Of a DNA stretch of 38,632 nt, positions 24,447 to 31,461 are shown piece by piece. Positions within the stretch are counted from its first letter, which is position 1, and each line of letters starts with the position of its first letter. The notes under the pieces were generated by a model, which had not been told where the DNA came from, searched no databases, and saw only the letters and a program-made list of their open reading frames with translations. This DNA is from Allomuricauda sp. (lineage in GTDB: Bacteria > Bacteroidota > Bacteroidia > Flavobacteriales > Flavobacteriaceae): positions 330,056-368,687 of the forward strand of contig CP051244.1 of the NCBI GenBank assembly GCA_017795045.1, in the 5' to 3' direction. Both the position numbers and the translations under genes were made by a program.

Positions 24447-24454
24447 TAAATTTG
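24447..24454 (+). promoter_or_regulatory. Possible -7 box of the tRNA-Gly promoter
   Basis: TAAATTTG matches TAnnTTTG and lies 36 bases upstream of the tRNA-Gly 5' end. No clear TTG sits at -33. A 5-bp leader hairpin (GCACT/AGTGC, 24460-24475) lies between this box and the tRNA. Confidence 0.45.
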
Positions 24455-24490
24455 CATCCGCACTGAAAAAAGTGCAGGGTTCTTTAAAAT

Positions 24491-24563
24491 GCGAAAATAG
24501 CTCAGTTGGTAGAGCATCACCTTGCCAAGGTGGAGGTCGCGGGTTCGAATCCCGTTTTTCGCT
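24491..24563 (+). tRNA. tRNA-Gly (anticodon GCC)
   Basis: A 73-base cloverleaf: acceptor stem GCGAAAA pairs with TTTTCGC at 24556-24562 with discriminator T; the D-arm contains AGCTCAGTTGGTAGAGC; the anticodon loop TTGCCAA places GCC at 24524-24526; the T-arm is CGGGTTCGAATCCCG. CCA is not encoded and must be added enzymatically. Confidence 0.97.
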
Positions 24564-24565
24564 CT

Positions 24566-24590
24566 AAAACGCTGCTTGCAGCGTTTTTTT
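24566..24590 (+). terminator. Hairpin plus T run between the two tRNA genes
   Basis: AAAACGCTGC (24566-24575) pairs with GCAGCGTTTT (24578-24587), followed by further T. This has the form of an intrinsic terminator three bases after tRNA-Gly and 13 bases before tRNA-Leu. Confidence 0.75.
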
Positions 24591-24611
24591 GTTTCAAGTC
24601 CAGGCTCGAGT
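24591..24611 (+). repeat. Partial copy of the tRNA-Leu 3' end, overlapping the tRNA-Leu 5' end
   Basis: Bases 24591-24611 match bases 24667-24687 (T-arm and 3' acceptor strand of tRNA-Leu) at 18 of 21 positions, including TTCAAGTCC and CTCGAGT. The palindromic CTCGAG of the acceptor stem explains six matches; the T-loop part is independent. Confidence 0.55.
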
Positions 24612-24688
24612 GGTGGAATTGGTAGACACGCCGGACTTAAAATCCTGTGGGCATTTTGCCCGTGCGGGTTCAAGTCCCGCCTCGAGTA
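24604..24688 (+). tRNA. tRNA-Leu (anticodon TAA)
   Basis: An 85-base class II tRNA: acceptor GCTCGAG pairs with CTCGAGT (one G-U pair at the end), discriminator A; a D-arm with GGTGGAATTGGTAGACAC; anticodon loop CTTAAAA giving UAA; a long variable arm GGGC-ATTTT-GCCC; T-arm GCGGGTTCAAGTCCCGC. CCA is not encoded. The anticodon stem CCGGA/TCCTG has one C-U mismatch in the second pair. Confidence 0.96.
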
Positions 24689-24691
24689 CAG

Positions 24692-24731
24692 AAATCCCTT
24701 TTAACTTACTGGTTATTAGGGATTTTTATTT
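24692..24731 (+). terminator. Terminator after tRNA-Leu
   Basis: AAATCCCT (24692-24699) pairs with AGGGATTT (24718-24725) across an 18-base loop and is followed by TTATTTT. From here to the phosphoesterase stop at 24856 I see no gene or further structure. Confidence 0.65.
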
Positions 24732-24855
24732 TAGCCACACACAATCGTTATAGCCTATCATTAAAGTTATGGTCTATTTGGATTCGGGTAGGAACAATGC
24801 CTCCAGAATTGTACCCATTGTCTTTTTCAAAAGTAACCTGACTTAAAAAATCAAA

Positions 24856-26412
24856 TCAATCCAAAATTGTTCCGTTGACGTCCAACGAGAGTTCTTTCCT
24901 CTCCTCTCCTTTGTCCAATCGGACCTTATATCCGGTAAAATCCTTATCGTTGACGAATGTCACCCGTGACACTTGAAATCCAGGGTATTTTGACAATACC
25001 AATTGCTCCAATTCTTTCGGCAGGGGATCTTGGTAAGGGATGGTGTTGGAAAATCTCCGCTCCGCAATGGCCTCATTGTTTCTTTCCACAAACTCATTGG
25101 GCAAACCTTCTTTTTTAACCAAATCGAACGCATCATACAATTCCCCAATAGCCGTATACGATTCAAAGGATAATCTATTATCCTCAATGGTGATTACTTG
25201 GAACAATTGGGTGTTTTCCGCGGCCCGATCTCTTTCAGCATCATACCCTTCCCATGCGTTTTTACGCAAGCCGTACATTTTACCACCACTTACGGAAACC
25301 ACATATACCGTTCCTGTCTTGTCGCGCATATTTACCCCATCCAAAACATTCTCATTGGGAGAGACCCTACCCCGGGCGTAACTATGATCGTGACCCTGTA
25401 GGACAAGATCAACCTTATGCTTGTCAAAAATGGGTTTCATCAACTCTCGCCATTCTTTATTGTCCCTGCCATCCGAGGCAGAAAACAAGGGATGGTGAAA
25501 GGTAACCACCTTCCACTCCTTATCTGTTTCAGAAAGCACCTTATCTACCCACTCGGCTTGTTTTTGATGATCCGTATTGCTGTTCAACCCAATGATTCTC
25601 ATGTTCTGATAATCCATATAATAGGCTGTTTCCTCCAATCCTTCCGGGCCATTTTTTGGAAGTGTAAATTGATGTTCCCATTGTACGGACAGGCTCCTTT
25701 CTGTAGCTTCGGGACCTAAATTCCGATATTCGTGGTTTCCTGGAATTGGAAAAGCACCGATGGAGGCATGAATCCACCCACCTGCATCAAACCATTCCTG
25801 CCATTGCTGCTCGTTATGGGCATTGTTCACCAAATCCCCGGCATGAACAATAAATTTTGCATCTGGAGCTTTTTTATAGCCTTCCCTAATCAAGCGCGAC
25901 CATAGTTCCAGGATAAAGTTTTGCGTATCCCCAACATATAAAAATGAAAACTTGTCCTTGCTTTCCTCCGGCGCTGTCTTGAATTGAATCCATTCACTCC
26001 ATCGCTTACCATCCCCAACGCGATAGGCATAGGTGGTGTTACTTTGTAAGTCTGTAAACCATACCGAATGGTAATTTGCCAATACTTCGGCCTCATCGAT
26101 ATTTGTAGCGTCAAAAGTGTTGGTAACCGCTTTTATGGTTTGTGCGTTCCGCCAAAATTTAGGAGCGGCGGTTGCTATTGCAATCTCGGCATAGGCCGTG
26201 TCTATTTCAGCTGTAGTACGCCAAGTAACACTGGCCGATTTTGCAGGGTCTTCACCATAGGAAAGGACAATTCTATCAGGATGTTTTGTGGGCTTGCGCC
26301 ATTCCAAATCAAACTCTGGAGCTTTGTAGGTGCGGGGCAGTTCTTGCCCCAAACCCGTATTCATCACCACAAGTCCAAAAAGTAAGATTATTCGTTTAAG
26401 TTTTATTGCCAT
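24856..26412 (-). CDS. Secreted calcineurin-like phosphoesterase (purple-acid-phosphatase-like) with C-terminal PepSY-like domain
   Basis: A 518-residue secreted protein. A signal peptide spans residues 1-22 (to GLGQ). Residues about 45-148 form a fibronectin-III-like domain as in purple acid phosphatases. The metallophosphoesterase core follows: GDTQN at 161-165, GDLVNN at 192-197, GNHEY at 225-229, HHP at 306-308 and GHDHSY at 340-345, covering all metal-binding positions. The Tyr usual in the GDxxY block of true purple enzymes is absent. Residues about 460-518 (LPKELEQLVLSKYPGFQ, then YKVRLDKGEERKELSLDVNG) resemble a PepSY-like DUF2874 module. An ATG at 26424 would add four residues; 26412 fits the signal peptide better. 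It lies downstream of susD but past a terminator. Confidence 0.88.
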   Translation of the reverse strand: MAIKLKRIILLFGLVVMNTGLGQELPRTYKAPEFDLEWRKPTKHPDRIVLSYGEDPAKSASVTWRTTAEIDTAYAEIAIATAAPKFWRNAQTIKAVTNTFDATNIDEAEVLANYHSVWFTDLQSNTTYAYRVGDGKRWSEWIQFKTAPEESKDKFSFLYVGDTQNFILELWSRLIREGYKKAPDAKFIVHAGDLVNNAHNEQQWQEWFDAGGWIHASIGAFPIPGNHEYRNLGPEATERSLSVQWEHQFTLPKNGPEGLEETAYYMDYQNMRIIGLNSNTDHQKQAEWVDKVLSETDKEWKVVTFHHPLFSASDGRDNKEWRELMKPIFDKHKVDLVLQGHDHSYARGRVSPNENVLDGVNMRDKTGTVYVVSVSGGKMYGLRKNAWEGYDAERDRAAENTQLFQVITIEDNRLSFESYTAIGELYDAFDLVKKEGLPNEFVERNNEAIAERRFSNTIPYQDPLPKELEQLVLSKYPGFQVSRVTFVNDKDFTGYKVRLDKGEERKELSLDVNGTILD

Positions 26413-26544
26413 AACAAGGTGCATTTATTCTTTTTAAAAACACATAGGATATGCAACCCAGATGTAGCCAATACATAACTGCATCTCCTGCAATAAAATA
26501 AACAAACTAAGTGGAACCGACCATCCTTCTTAAGGTTAAGTTTT

Positions 26545-26573
26545 GGTCAACATTTTCTATTTTGACCTTGGTC
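26545..26573. promoter_or_regulatory. Inverted-repeat site upstream of the phosphoesterase gene
   Basis: GGTCAA (26545-26550) and TTGACC (26562-26567) form an inverted repeat with an 11-base spacer, and a second overlapping palindrome GACCTTGGTC occupies 26564-26573. The site lies about 130 bases before the phosphoesterase ATG and could be an operator; no clear promoter can be placed beside it. Confidence 0.3.
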
Positions 26574-26605
26574 GAAATTGATTTTCAATCCGTGCTTTCG
26601 CAAAC

Positions 26606-26631
26606 AAAAAATGGCCAGTTAAAACTGGCCA
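26606..26631 (-). terminator. Intrinsic terminator of the susCD operon
   Basis: On the minus strand TGGCCAGTT and AACTGGCCA form a 9-bp stem with a two-base loop, followed by six T. It begins 30 bases after the susD stop and should separate susCD from the phosphoesterase gene. Confidence 0.9.
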
Positions 26632-26661
26632 CTTTCTGAGCTATATCAAATAATAGATATA

Positions 26662-28110
26662 TTAATGGAAAGGCAATACAAATTCTGAAGACTTATTAGC
26701 CACCAAAATTTCGTTTACATTTACCGCAGTGGTTGCCACTCCGGTTCCTGCATCATAAGTAATTGCATCCAATTGGGTCTTGATCGCATCAATAAATGGA
26801 GGAATCAAGGCAACTGTTCCCAAGTCACCATCAGAAATATTTTCATTCTGCAACACTTCATTCTCATCAACAATCAGTTTCAATCCCATATCCACAAAAC
26901 GAAGTCCTTCGGCAATGAATACCTCTTGTCTTGTTCTGTACAACAACTCCAAACCAGCATCATCAGCAGTAAGGCCTGCAATTTCACCAGCCGTCAAAGA
27001 AGTTCCTGAAACAGAAGGAACATCCACATCTCCACTCTGTCTGTCCAATACAAGTCCTGCACGACCATTTACTACCACAGTTGCATTGTCTGGTCTAGAA
27101 CCAGGGGTATCCTCGGTTCTTCCCTCAATGGCATCATCAACGCTTCTTACTTCACGGGTTGCAATCAACTCCAAAAGTTCAGTAAGGTTCGCTTGCGCAG
27201 CAGGCACATTGCTATCCGCCAAATTGGCTTCGGCCAAAATCAATAGGGCTTCCTCTGCCTTCAGATAGTGAATGGGAGCATCCTCTTCATCAGAAAGGTA
27301 GGAGTACTTGGGATCCAAGAAATCCAAGGTGGGCAGTGGCTGCAAATCGTCAAAGGTTCCCCTTTGGTACAATGCATCCTCGAACCTATTGTCAGACTGT
27401 GTTCCATTTGGCACCAAATCAGGAGCAGCCGCGTCATATCTAACGGTATTATCAAACGTTCTGCTAATGGCCAAGGCATTATTGGCAGCAGCTACCGCAG
27501 CAGCTTTATTGCCCAAATAATAATTGGCCCTTGCTTTTGCCAAGTGATATTTGGTTTCGCTACCATTCAAGCCAATGGCAATATCAAACTGCGCAATGGC
27601 ATCCTGATAATGTTGTGCAGATGCTACCATTGGGCCTAGTGGCTCCTGTGGTAACGCTGGAAAATACATGGCAGAATATAGGTAAGCCATTCCCAAGTAG
27701 AAATTGTAATCTGCCTCAATGGCTGTTGTATACTCGGAATCGGCGGGTCCTACGGTCTCCAACCCAAAAATGGCCATTTCACGAAGACGTGCCACTTCAC
27801 GGGTAGCATCCCTAAGGTCTGGATCGGCAGGTTGAAACTCCAAATTGTCCAAAAACTGGTTAAAGAAAGTTTCGGTGTTCACATAATTGTCCGAACCTAA
27901 TTCGGCCAATACCAACATCTCGTTGTATACAAAACCCATATTTCTTTCTATTCCGCTTAACCAAATAGCAGAAGAATTCGGCTGTCCAACAACGGATTGC
28001 TCAGAAAGCGTGGGGTTCTCCACATCGGTGAAATCCACTACGCTACTTAAGTCATCAGTACAGTTCAGTAAAGAGAGTGCTGCGACTGTTATTAAAACTA
28101 TTTTTTTCAT
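26662..28110 (-). CDS. SusD/RagB-like surface lipoprotein (TPR-like nutrient-binding subunit)
   Basis: A 482-residue lipoprotein with lipobox LLNC (Cys17), the lid and ligand-binding partner of the SusC channel. Helical TPR-like repeats are visible (YNFYLGMAYLYSAMY; AKYHLAKARANYYLGNKAAAVAAANNAL; KAEEALLILAEANLADSN). ELLYRTRQEVFIAEGLRFVDMG near residue 390 is the characteristic SusD segment (R-x-E-x6-EG-R-x2-D). The gene starts 17 bases after the SusC stop, so the pair is one transcript. SusD proteins bind glycans but also peptides and other solutes; no glycoside hydrolase is nearby, so the ligand is open. Confidence 0.93.
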   Translation of the reverse strand: MKKIVLITVAALSLLNCTDDLSSVVDFTDVENPTLSEQSVVGQPNSSAIWLSGIERNMGFVYNEMLVLAELGSDNYVNTETFFNQFLDNLEFQPADPDLRDATREVARLREMAIFGLETVGPADSEYTTAIEADYNFYLGMAYLYSAMYFPALPQEPLGPMVASAQHYQDAIAQFDIAIGLNGSETKYHLAKARANYYLGNKAAAVAAANNALAISRTFDNTVRYDAAAPDLVPNGTQSDNRFEDALYQRGTFDDLQPLPTLDFLDPKYSYLSDEEDAPIHYLKAEEALLILAEANLADSNVPAAQANLTELLELIATREVRSVDDAIEGRTEDTPGSRPDNATVVVNGRAGLVLDRQSGDVDVPSVSGTSLTAGEIAGLTADDAGLELLYRTRQEVFIAEGLRFVDMGLKLIVDENEVLQNENISDGDLGTVALIPPFIDAIKTQLDAITYDAGTGVATTAVNVNEILVANKSSEFVLPFH

Positions 28111-28127
28111 ATCCTTTTTTTATTCGA

Positions 28128-30941
28128 TTAAAACTGAAATCTTAGGGAGCTCATGAAAATTCTTGGAGCAGATTCGGTTCCATACGCAAATCCACCACTA
28201 GCGAACCCATTCTGTGCTGTAATACCTGAACCTGTTGCTTCTGGGTCAAAGTCCCCAGCGGTCCAGTTAAATGGATTTGTCACAGTAACACCAAACTTAA
28301 CGCTTGAGAAAGGCTTAAGAACATCCCCAAAATTATAGGAAGCACCAATGTTTCTGATCTTGAAGAAATCGTTATCAAAAACAAAGTAGTTTACATAGTT
28401 GAAAGGACTGGTAGTTCCCACCAAATCCTCTGGGATACCTGTATTATCAACTCCACCCAAATGTCTTAGCAAGAAGCTCAAATCCGTGATCTTACCTCCG
28501 TACTGATAGTCACCAGAGACAAAGAAATTGACCTTATCCTTCCAAGAATAGTTCAAGTTGATGGTACCAAATTTAGGAGCAAAGGTTTTACCCAAAGCAC
28601 TGTTGGTCTCAAAACTGTAGGAACCATCATCCTGACGAATGGCAGCGGTACCCCTAAGGAAACCAAGGCTTTCCCCTTCAGCAACAACAGATCCCAAAAC
28701 GTTGAATCCACCAACCACGAATGGTGCTGCACCACCAGTATCCACAACATTGTTTTCGTTGGTGTTGTAAGACACGGTCAAGTCCAATTGATGTTCAGGA
28801 GTTTGAAGCACGAATGCCCTCATTTCAAATTCCCAACCTTTGTTTTCCACTTCACCAATGTTGGCAATTTGGTTCTGAGATCCTTCAGATGGTGGCTTTA
28901 CAGGAGTAAACAGTGCATCTTCGGTGATTGATTTATAACGCGTTCCGCTAAAGTTCAAGCGATTGCCAAAGAATCCAAGCTCAACCCCAAATTCTGTGGT
29001 TTTAACGGTTTCAGAAATCAAGTCATCGTTCCCTGGGTTTGCAAAAGAAAATGCAGGAACACCCAAGTACGGGCTTAACTCAAAGGTTTTATCCTGAGAA
29101 AAAGGACGGGCAAAGTTTGTAGCCTCACCATAGTTTCCTCTCAACTTAACAGTGGATATAATATCACTGATACCACTGTCCCTGTAAAAGTCATGGTCAG
29201 ACACGTTATAGGTTAAACCTACTTTAGGCAACAACAAGGGTTTGGTGTTGGCACCAGCAGAGGTGTTTTTATCCAATCTTCCACCAAATTCCAAGAAAGC
29301 TACATCATATATACCAAGGTTTTCCAAGAAATACAATCCGTAGTTGGCATTCTCCAATACATAATCCGAAGCGGATTGGGTTGGGAAAAAGTCAATCTTT
29401 CTTGTTCCATCAACACCTCCCGATCCATCCAATCGGTTTTGTCTATCCGTAGTCCTAAAAAACTGTCCACCCAAGATGGTCACGAAAGAAAAGTTATCCG
29501 TTTCGGCCCTATGGGTCAAGTTCAAATCACCGGTAACCACAAAATTGTTTCGGATCACCCTGGCCAATTCAGCTTGGTCAGTTGTTCCAGGAGCAACCAC
29601 GCCAATGGCCACTTGAAAGGCATTGGATTGCAAATTCTCCTGAGTTGTGGTCCTGTAATCAATACCTACTGTTGCATTGGCCTGAATAGAGCTGCTAATG
29701 TCGTAGGTGAATTTATTGGATCCCGTAAACCTGCTGGTCCTACTGGTAATGTCCACAAGGGAGCCTACCTCATCGGAGTTGGCAAGTACTGCCGCCCATT
29801 CTGCATCGGTCATTGCATCCAAGTCCCCAAAGGAACCACCTTCAAAGTTACCGAAACGTGAGAAGCTCGTGTTGGCATTGTAATCCAAATTGGAATCAAA
29901 GCTCACATAAGAGAATGAACCTTGGTACTTGAAGTTGTCCGTTACGTTGGCCGTATAACCAAAAGTAAAGGTTCTTCTTACCTGCTCATTAAGCTTGTTG
30001 AAACCGTCATCCTTGTAAAGACTTCCTCCGAAGTTGTACGAGAATTTCTCTGAACCTCCACTGAACCCTACACGGTATTCTTGTGAAAATCCAGGAGCAA
30101 AAAGGGCTTCAGCGGTCCTATCATACTTTAAAAAATCTTCGGTTCCCTTGATCACACCCAAACGGCTTTCAAAAAAGGCAGTAGATCTTCCAGCCTTACC
30201 CTTTTTAGTAATGATCTGGATTACACCGTTTGCAGCATCCGCTCCATACAGCGTAGTAGCGGCACCACCTTTAATGTACTCGATCCTTTCAATGGACTCC
30301 ACTGGGATATCGGCAAGTGCAGAAACGTTGGCTCCCCCTGTATCAAGTCCAAGACTTGGGTTGGAGTTCAAATTATCCACACGCACACCGTCAACAATAA
30401 CAACGGGAGTAGACGAGCTAGCCGCCGAAATAGGTCCTCTTGTCCTAATGATAGAGGCCGTACCCGGCTGACCAGAACTCATACGGATCTGGGCACTGGG
30501 AGCAGTTGCCTGCAACATTTGGTCAATCTGGTTGGAAGGAAGTCTATCGATATCCTCAGAATCCAACACGTCCACGGTAGTAGATAGCTTTCTTTTGGCT
30601 ATCCCGGAACCTTGACCCGTTACAATAACTTCTGCCAAAGCTTGGGCATCATCCTCCATTTGTACATTAATGGTACTGGACGCCCCAATAGTTCTTTGAA
30701 CACTTTTTTGGCCAAGATAGCTAAACCTCAACACCTGTCCCTCACTGGCAGCGATGACATAGTTGCCATCAAAATCTGTCTGTGTTCCATTAGTGGTACC
30801 GACCACTACAATGGAAACACCTGGAAGGGGCAGATCGTTTTGGTCAGTTACATTTCCTGTAACTGTTTTCTCTTGCCCAAAAGAAAAAGACATACACAGC
30901 ACCAGGAATGGCGCTGCAATCCACATCAACTTGGTTTTCAT
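28128..30941 (-). CDS. SusC/RagA-like TonB-dependent outer-membrane transporter
   Basis: A 937-residue TonB-dependent channel, slightly short for the SusC group. A signal peptide ends about residue 22 (SFSFG). Residues 25-100 are the carboxypeptidase-regulatory-like domain (VTGNVTDQNDLPLPGVSIVV; GTQTDFDGNYVI), followed by LAEVIVTGQGSG (TonB-box-like, about 103) and the plug (about 115-250, with VVIVDGVRVD and YIKGGAATTLYGADAANGVIQIITKKG as typical SusC plug motifs). The remainder is beta-barrel, ending in IFMSSLRFQF with the terminal Phe needed for barrel assembly. It is first of the susCD transcript with a short leader. Confidence 0.96.
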   Translation of the reverse strand: MKTKLMWIAAPFLVLCMSFSFGQEKTVTGNVTDQNDLPLPGVSIVVVGTTNGTQTDFDGNYVIAASEGQVLRFSYLGQKSVQRTIGASSTINVQMEDDAQALAEVIVTGQGSGIAKRKLSTTVDVLDSEDIDRLPSNQIDQMLQATAPSAQIRMSSGQPGTASIIRTRGPISAASSSTPVVIVDGVRVDNLNSNPSLGLDTGGANVSALADIPVESIERIEYIKGGAATTLYGADAANGVIQIITKKGKAGRSTAFFESRLGVIKGTEDFLKYDRTAEALFAPGFSQEYRVGFSGGSEKFSYNFGGSLYKDDGFNKLNEQVRRTFTFGYTANVTDNFKYQGSFSYVSFDSNLDYNANTSFSRFGNFEGGSFGDLDAMTDAEWAAVLANSDEVGSLVDITSRTSRFTGSNKFTYDISSSIQANATVGIDYRTTTQENLQSNAFQVAIGVVAPGTTDQAELARVIRNNFVVTGDLNLTHRAETDNFSFVTILGGQFFRTTDRQNRLDGSGGVDGTRKIDFFPTQSASDYVLENANYGLYFLENLGIYDVAFLEFGGRLDKNTSAGANTKPLLLPKVGLTYNVSDHDFYRDSGISDIISTVKLRGNYGEATNFARPFSQDKTFELSPYLGVPAFSFANPGNDDLISETVKTTEFGVELGFFGNRLNFSGTRYKSITEDALFTPVKPPSEGSQNQIANIGEVENKGWEFEMRAFVLQTPEHQLDLTVSYNTNENNVVDTGGAAPFVVGGFNVLGSVVAEGESLGFLRGTAAIRQDDGSYSFETNSALGKTFAPKFGTINLNYSWKDKVNFFVSGDYQYGGKITDLSFLLRHLGGVDNTGIPEDLVGTTSPFNYVNYFVFDNDFFKIRNIGASYNFGDVLKPFSSVKFGVTVTNPFNWTAGDFDPEATGSGITAQNGFASGGFAYGTESAPRIFMSSLRFQF

Positions 30942-30966
30942 TTAATGATTTTTTTGAATTAGTCTG

Positions 30967-30998
30967 CAAAAATCCGCATAATTGGTCAATATTCCAAA
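30967..30998 (-). promoter_or_regulatory. Promoter candidate of susCD
   Basis: On the minus strand TTTG (ending at 30995) and GATTTTTG (30974-30967, one mismatch in the first base) are spaced by 20 bases. The predicted start leaves a leader of roughly 20 bases to the ATG at 30941. Confidence 0.45.
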
Positions 30999-31078
30999 AA
31001 AATGTAATATTATTCGATTTATTTTGAAATAAAATCTTTACCGTAAAATGTTGATTTTTACTACAGTAGATGTAATAC

Positions 31079-31105
31079 TTTAACACAATAGGTAGATGTG
31101 TTAAA
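31079..31105. promoter_or_regulatory. Perfect 9-bp inverted repeat upstream of susCD
   Basis: TTTAACACA (31079-31087) and TGTGTTAAA (31097-31105) are exact reverse complements with a nine-base spacer. The site is about 85 bases upstream of the susC -33 element, a position fit for an activator; on the plus strand it is not followed by a T run. Confidence 0.5.
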
Positions 31106-31159
31106 ATTTAGAGGGAAGGTGATCAAAACCCAAATATTGGGCCACAATCCATCCTTTTA

Positions 31160-31243
31160 ACATTTACCGTGTGCTGTGGCACACTGAGAAAAATATGTTG
31201 TGTGTTGTTTTTGAACGCCAGACTGTCACTATTGGCGTTTTTT
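31160..31243 (+). ncRNA. Candidate small RNA ending in an orphan terminator
   Basis: A 6-bp hairpin with TGTG loop (31169-31184) is followed by an intrinsic terminator (7-bp stem 31214-31239, T run 31238-31243). No plus-strand gene lies upstream between here and mutS/tRNA-Leu, so the terminator serves either a small transcript or nothing. No full promoter can be placed, and the 5' end is a guess. Confidence 0.3.
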
Positions 31244-31461
31244 AGGGAAAATACCTTGGAAAAATTCCCTTACCTCTTGCTTTAAGGTCCTGCAAAGATA
31301 CTTCAGCATAGCGCCATTGCCAAATAATTTCAAGTCGGCATCAAGTTTTTAACATTCCCAATTTGAACCGACACACATAAAAAACTCTACATGAGACATT
31401 TATATATTCTTTCCCGAAATGTTAAATTGTAGTACATTAGACCAATGCACATTACCATTAC

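Larger units (their letters stand above)
30942..31461. other. 520-base intergenic region between susC and the Nramp gene
   Basis: No gene is supported here. It contains the susC promoter candidate (30967-30998), a perfect inverted repeat (31079-31105), and three plus-strand hairpins in a row: GTGTGC/GCACAC at 31169-31184, AACGCCA/TGGCGTT at 31214-31239 with a T run, and AGGGAA/TTCCCT at 31244-31270. Bases 31275-31461 show no structure I can name apart from AT-rich sequence upstream of the Nramp ATG. Confidence 0.7.

Noticed and set aside
24417..24855. Integrative element at the tRNA genes
   Set aside because: No integrase or foreign genes lie on either side and the tRNAs are intact; only a short partial tRNA copy remains, which is reported as a separate finding.
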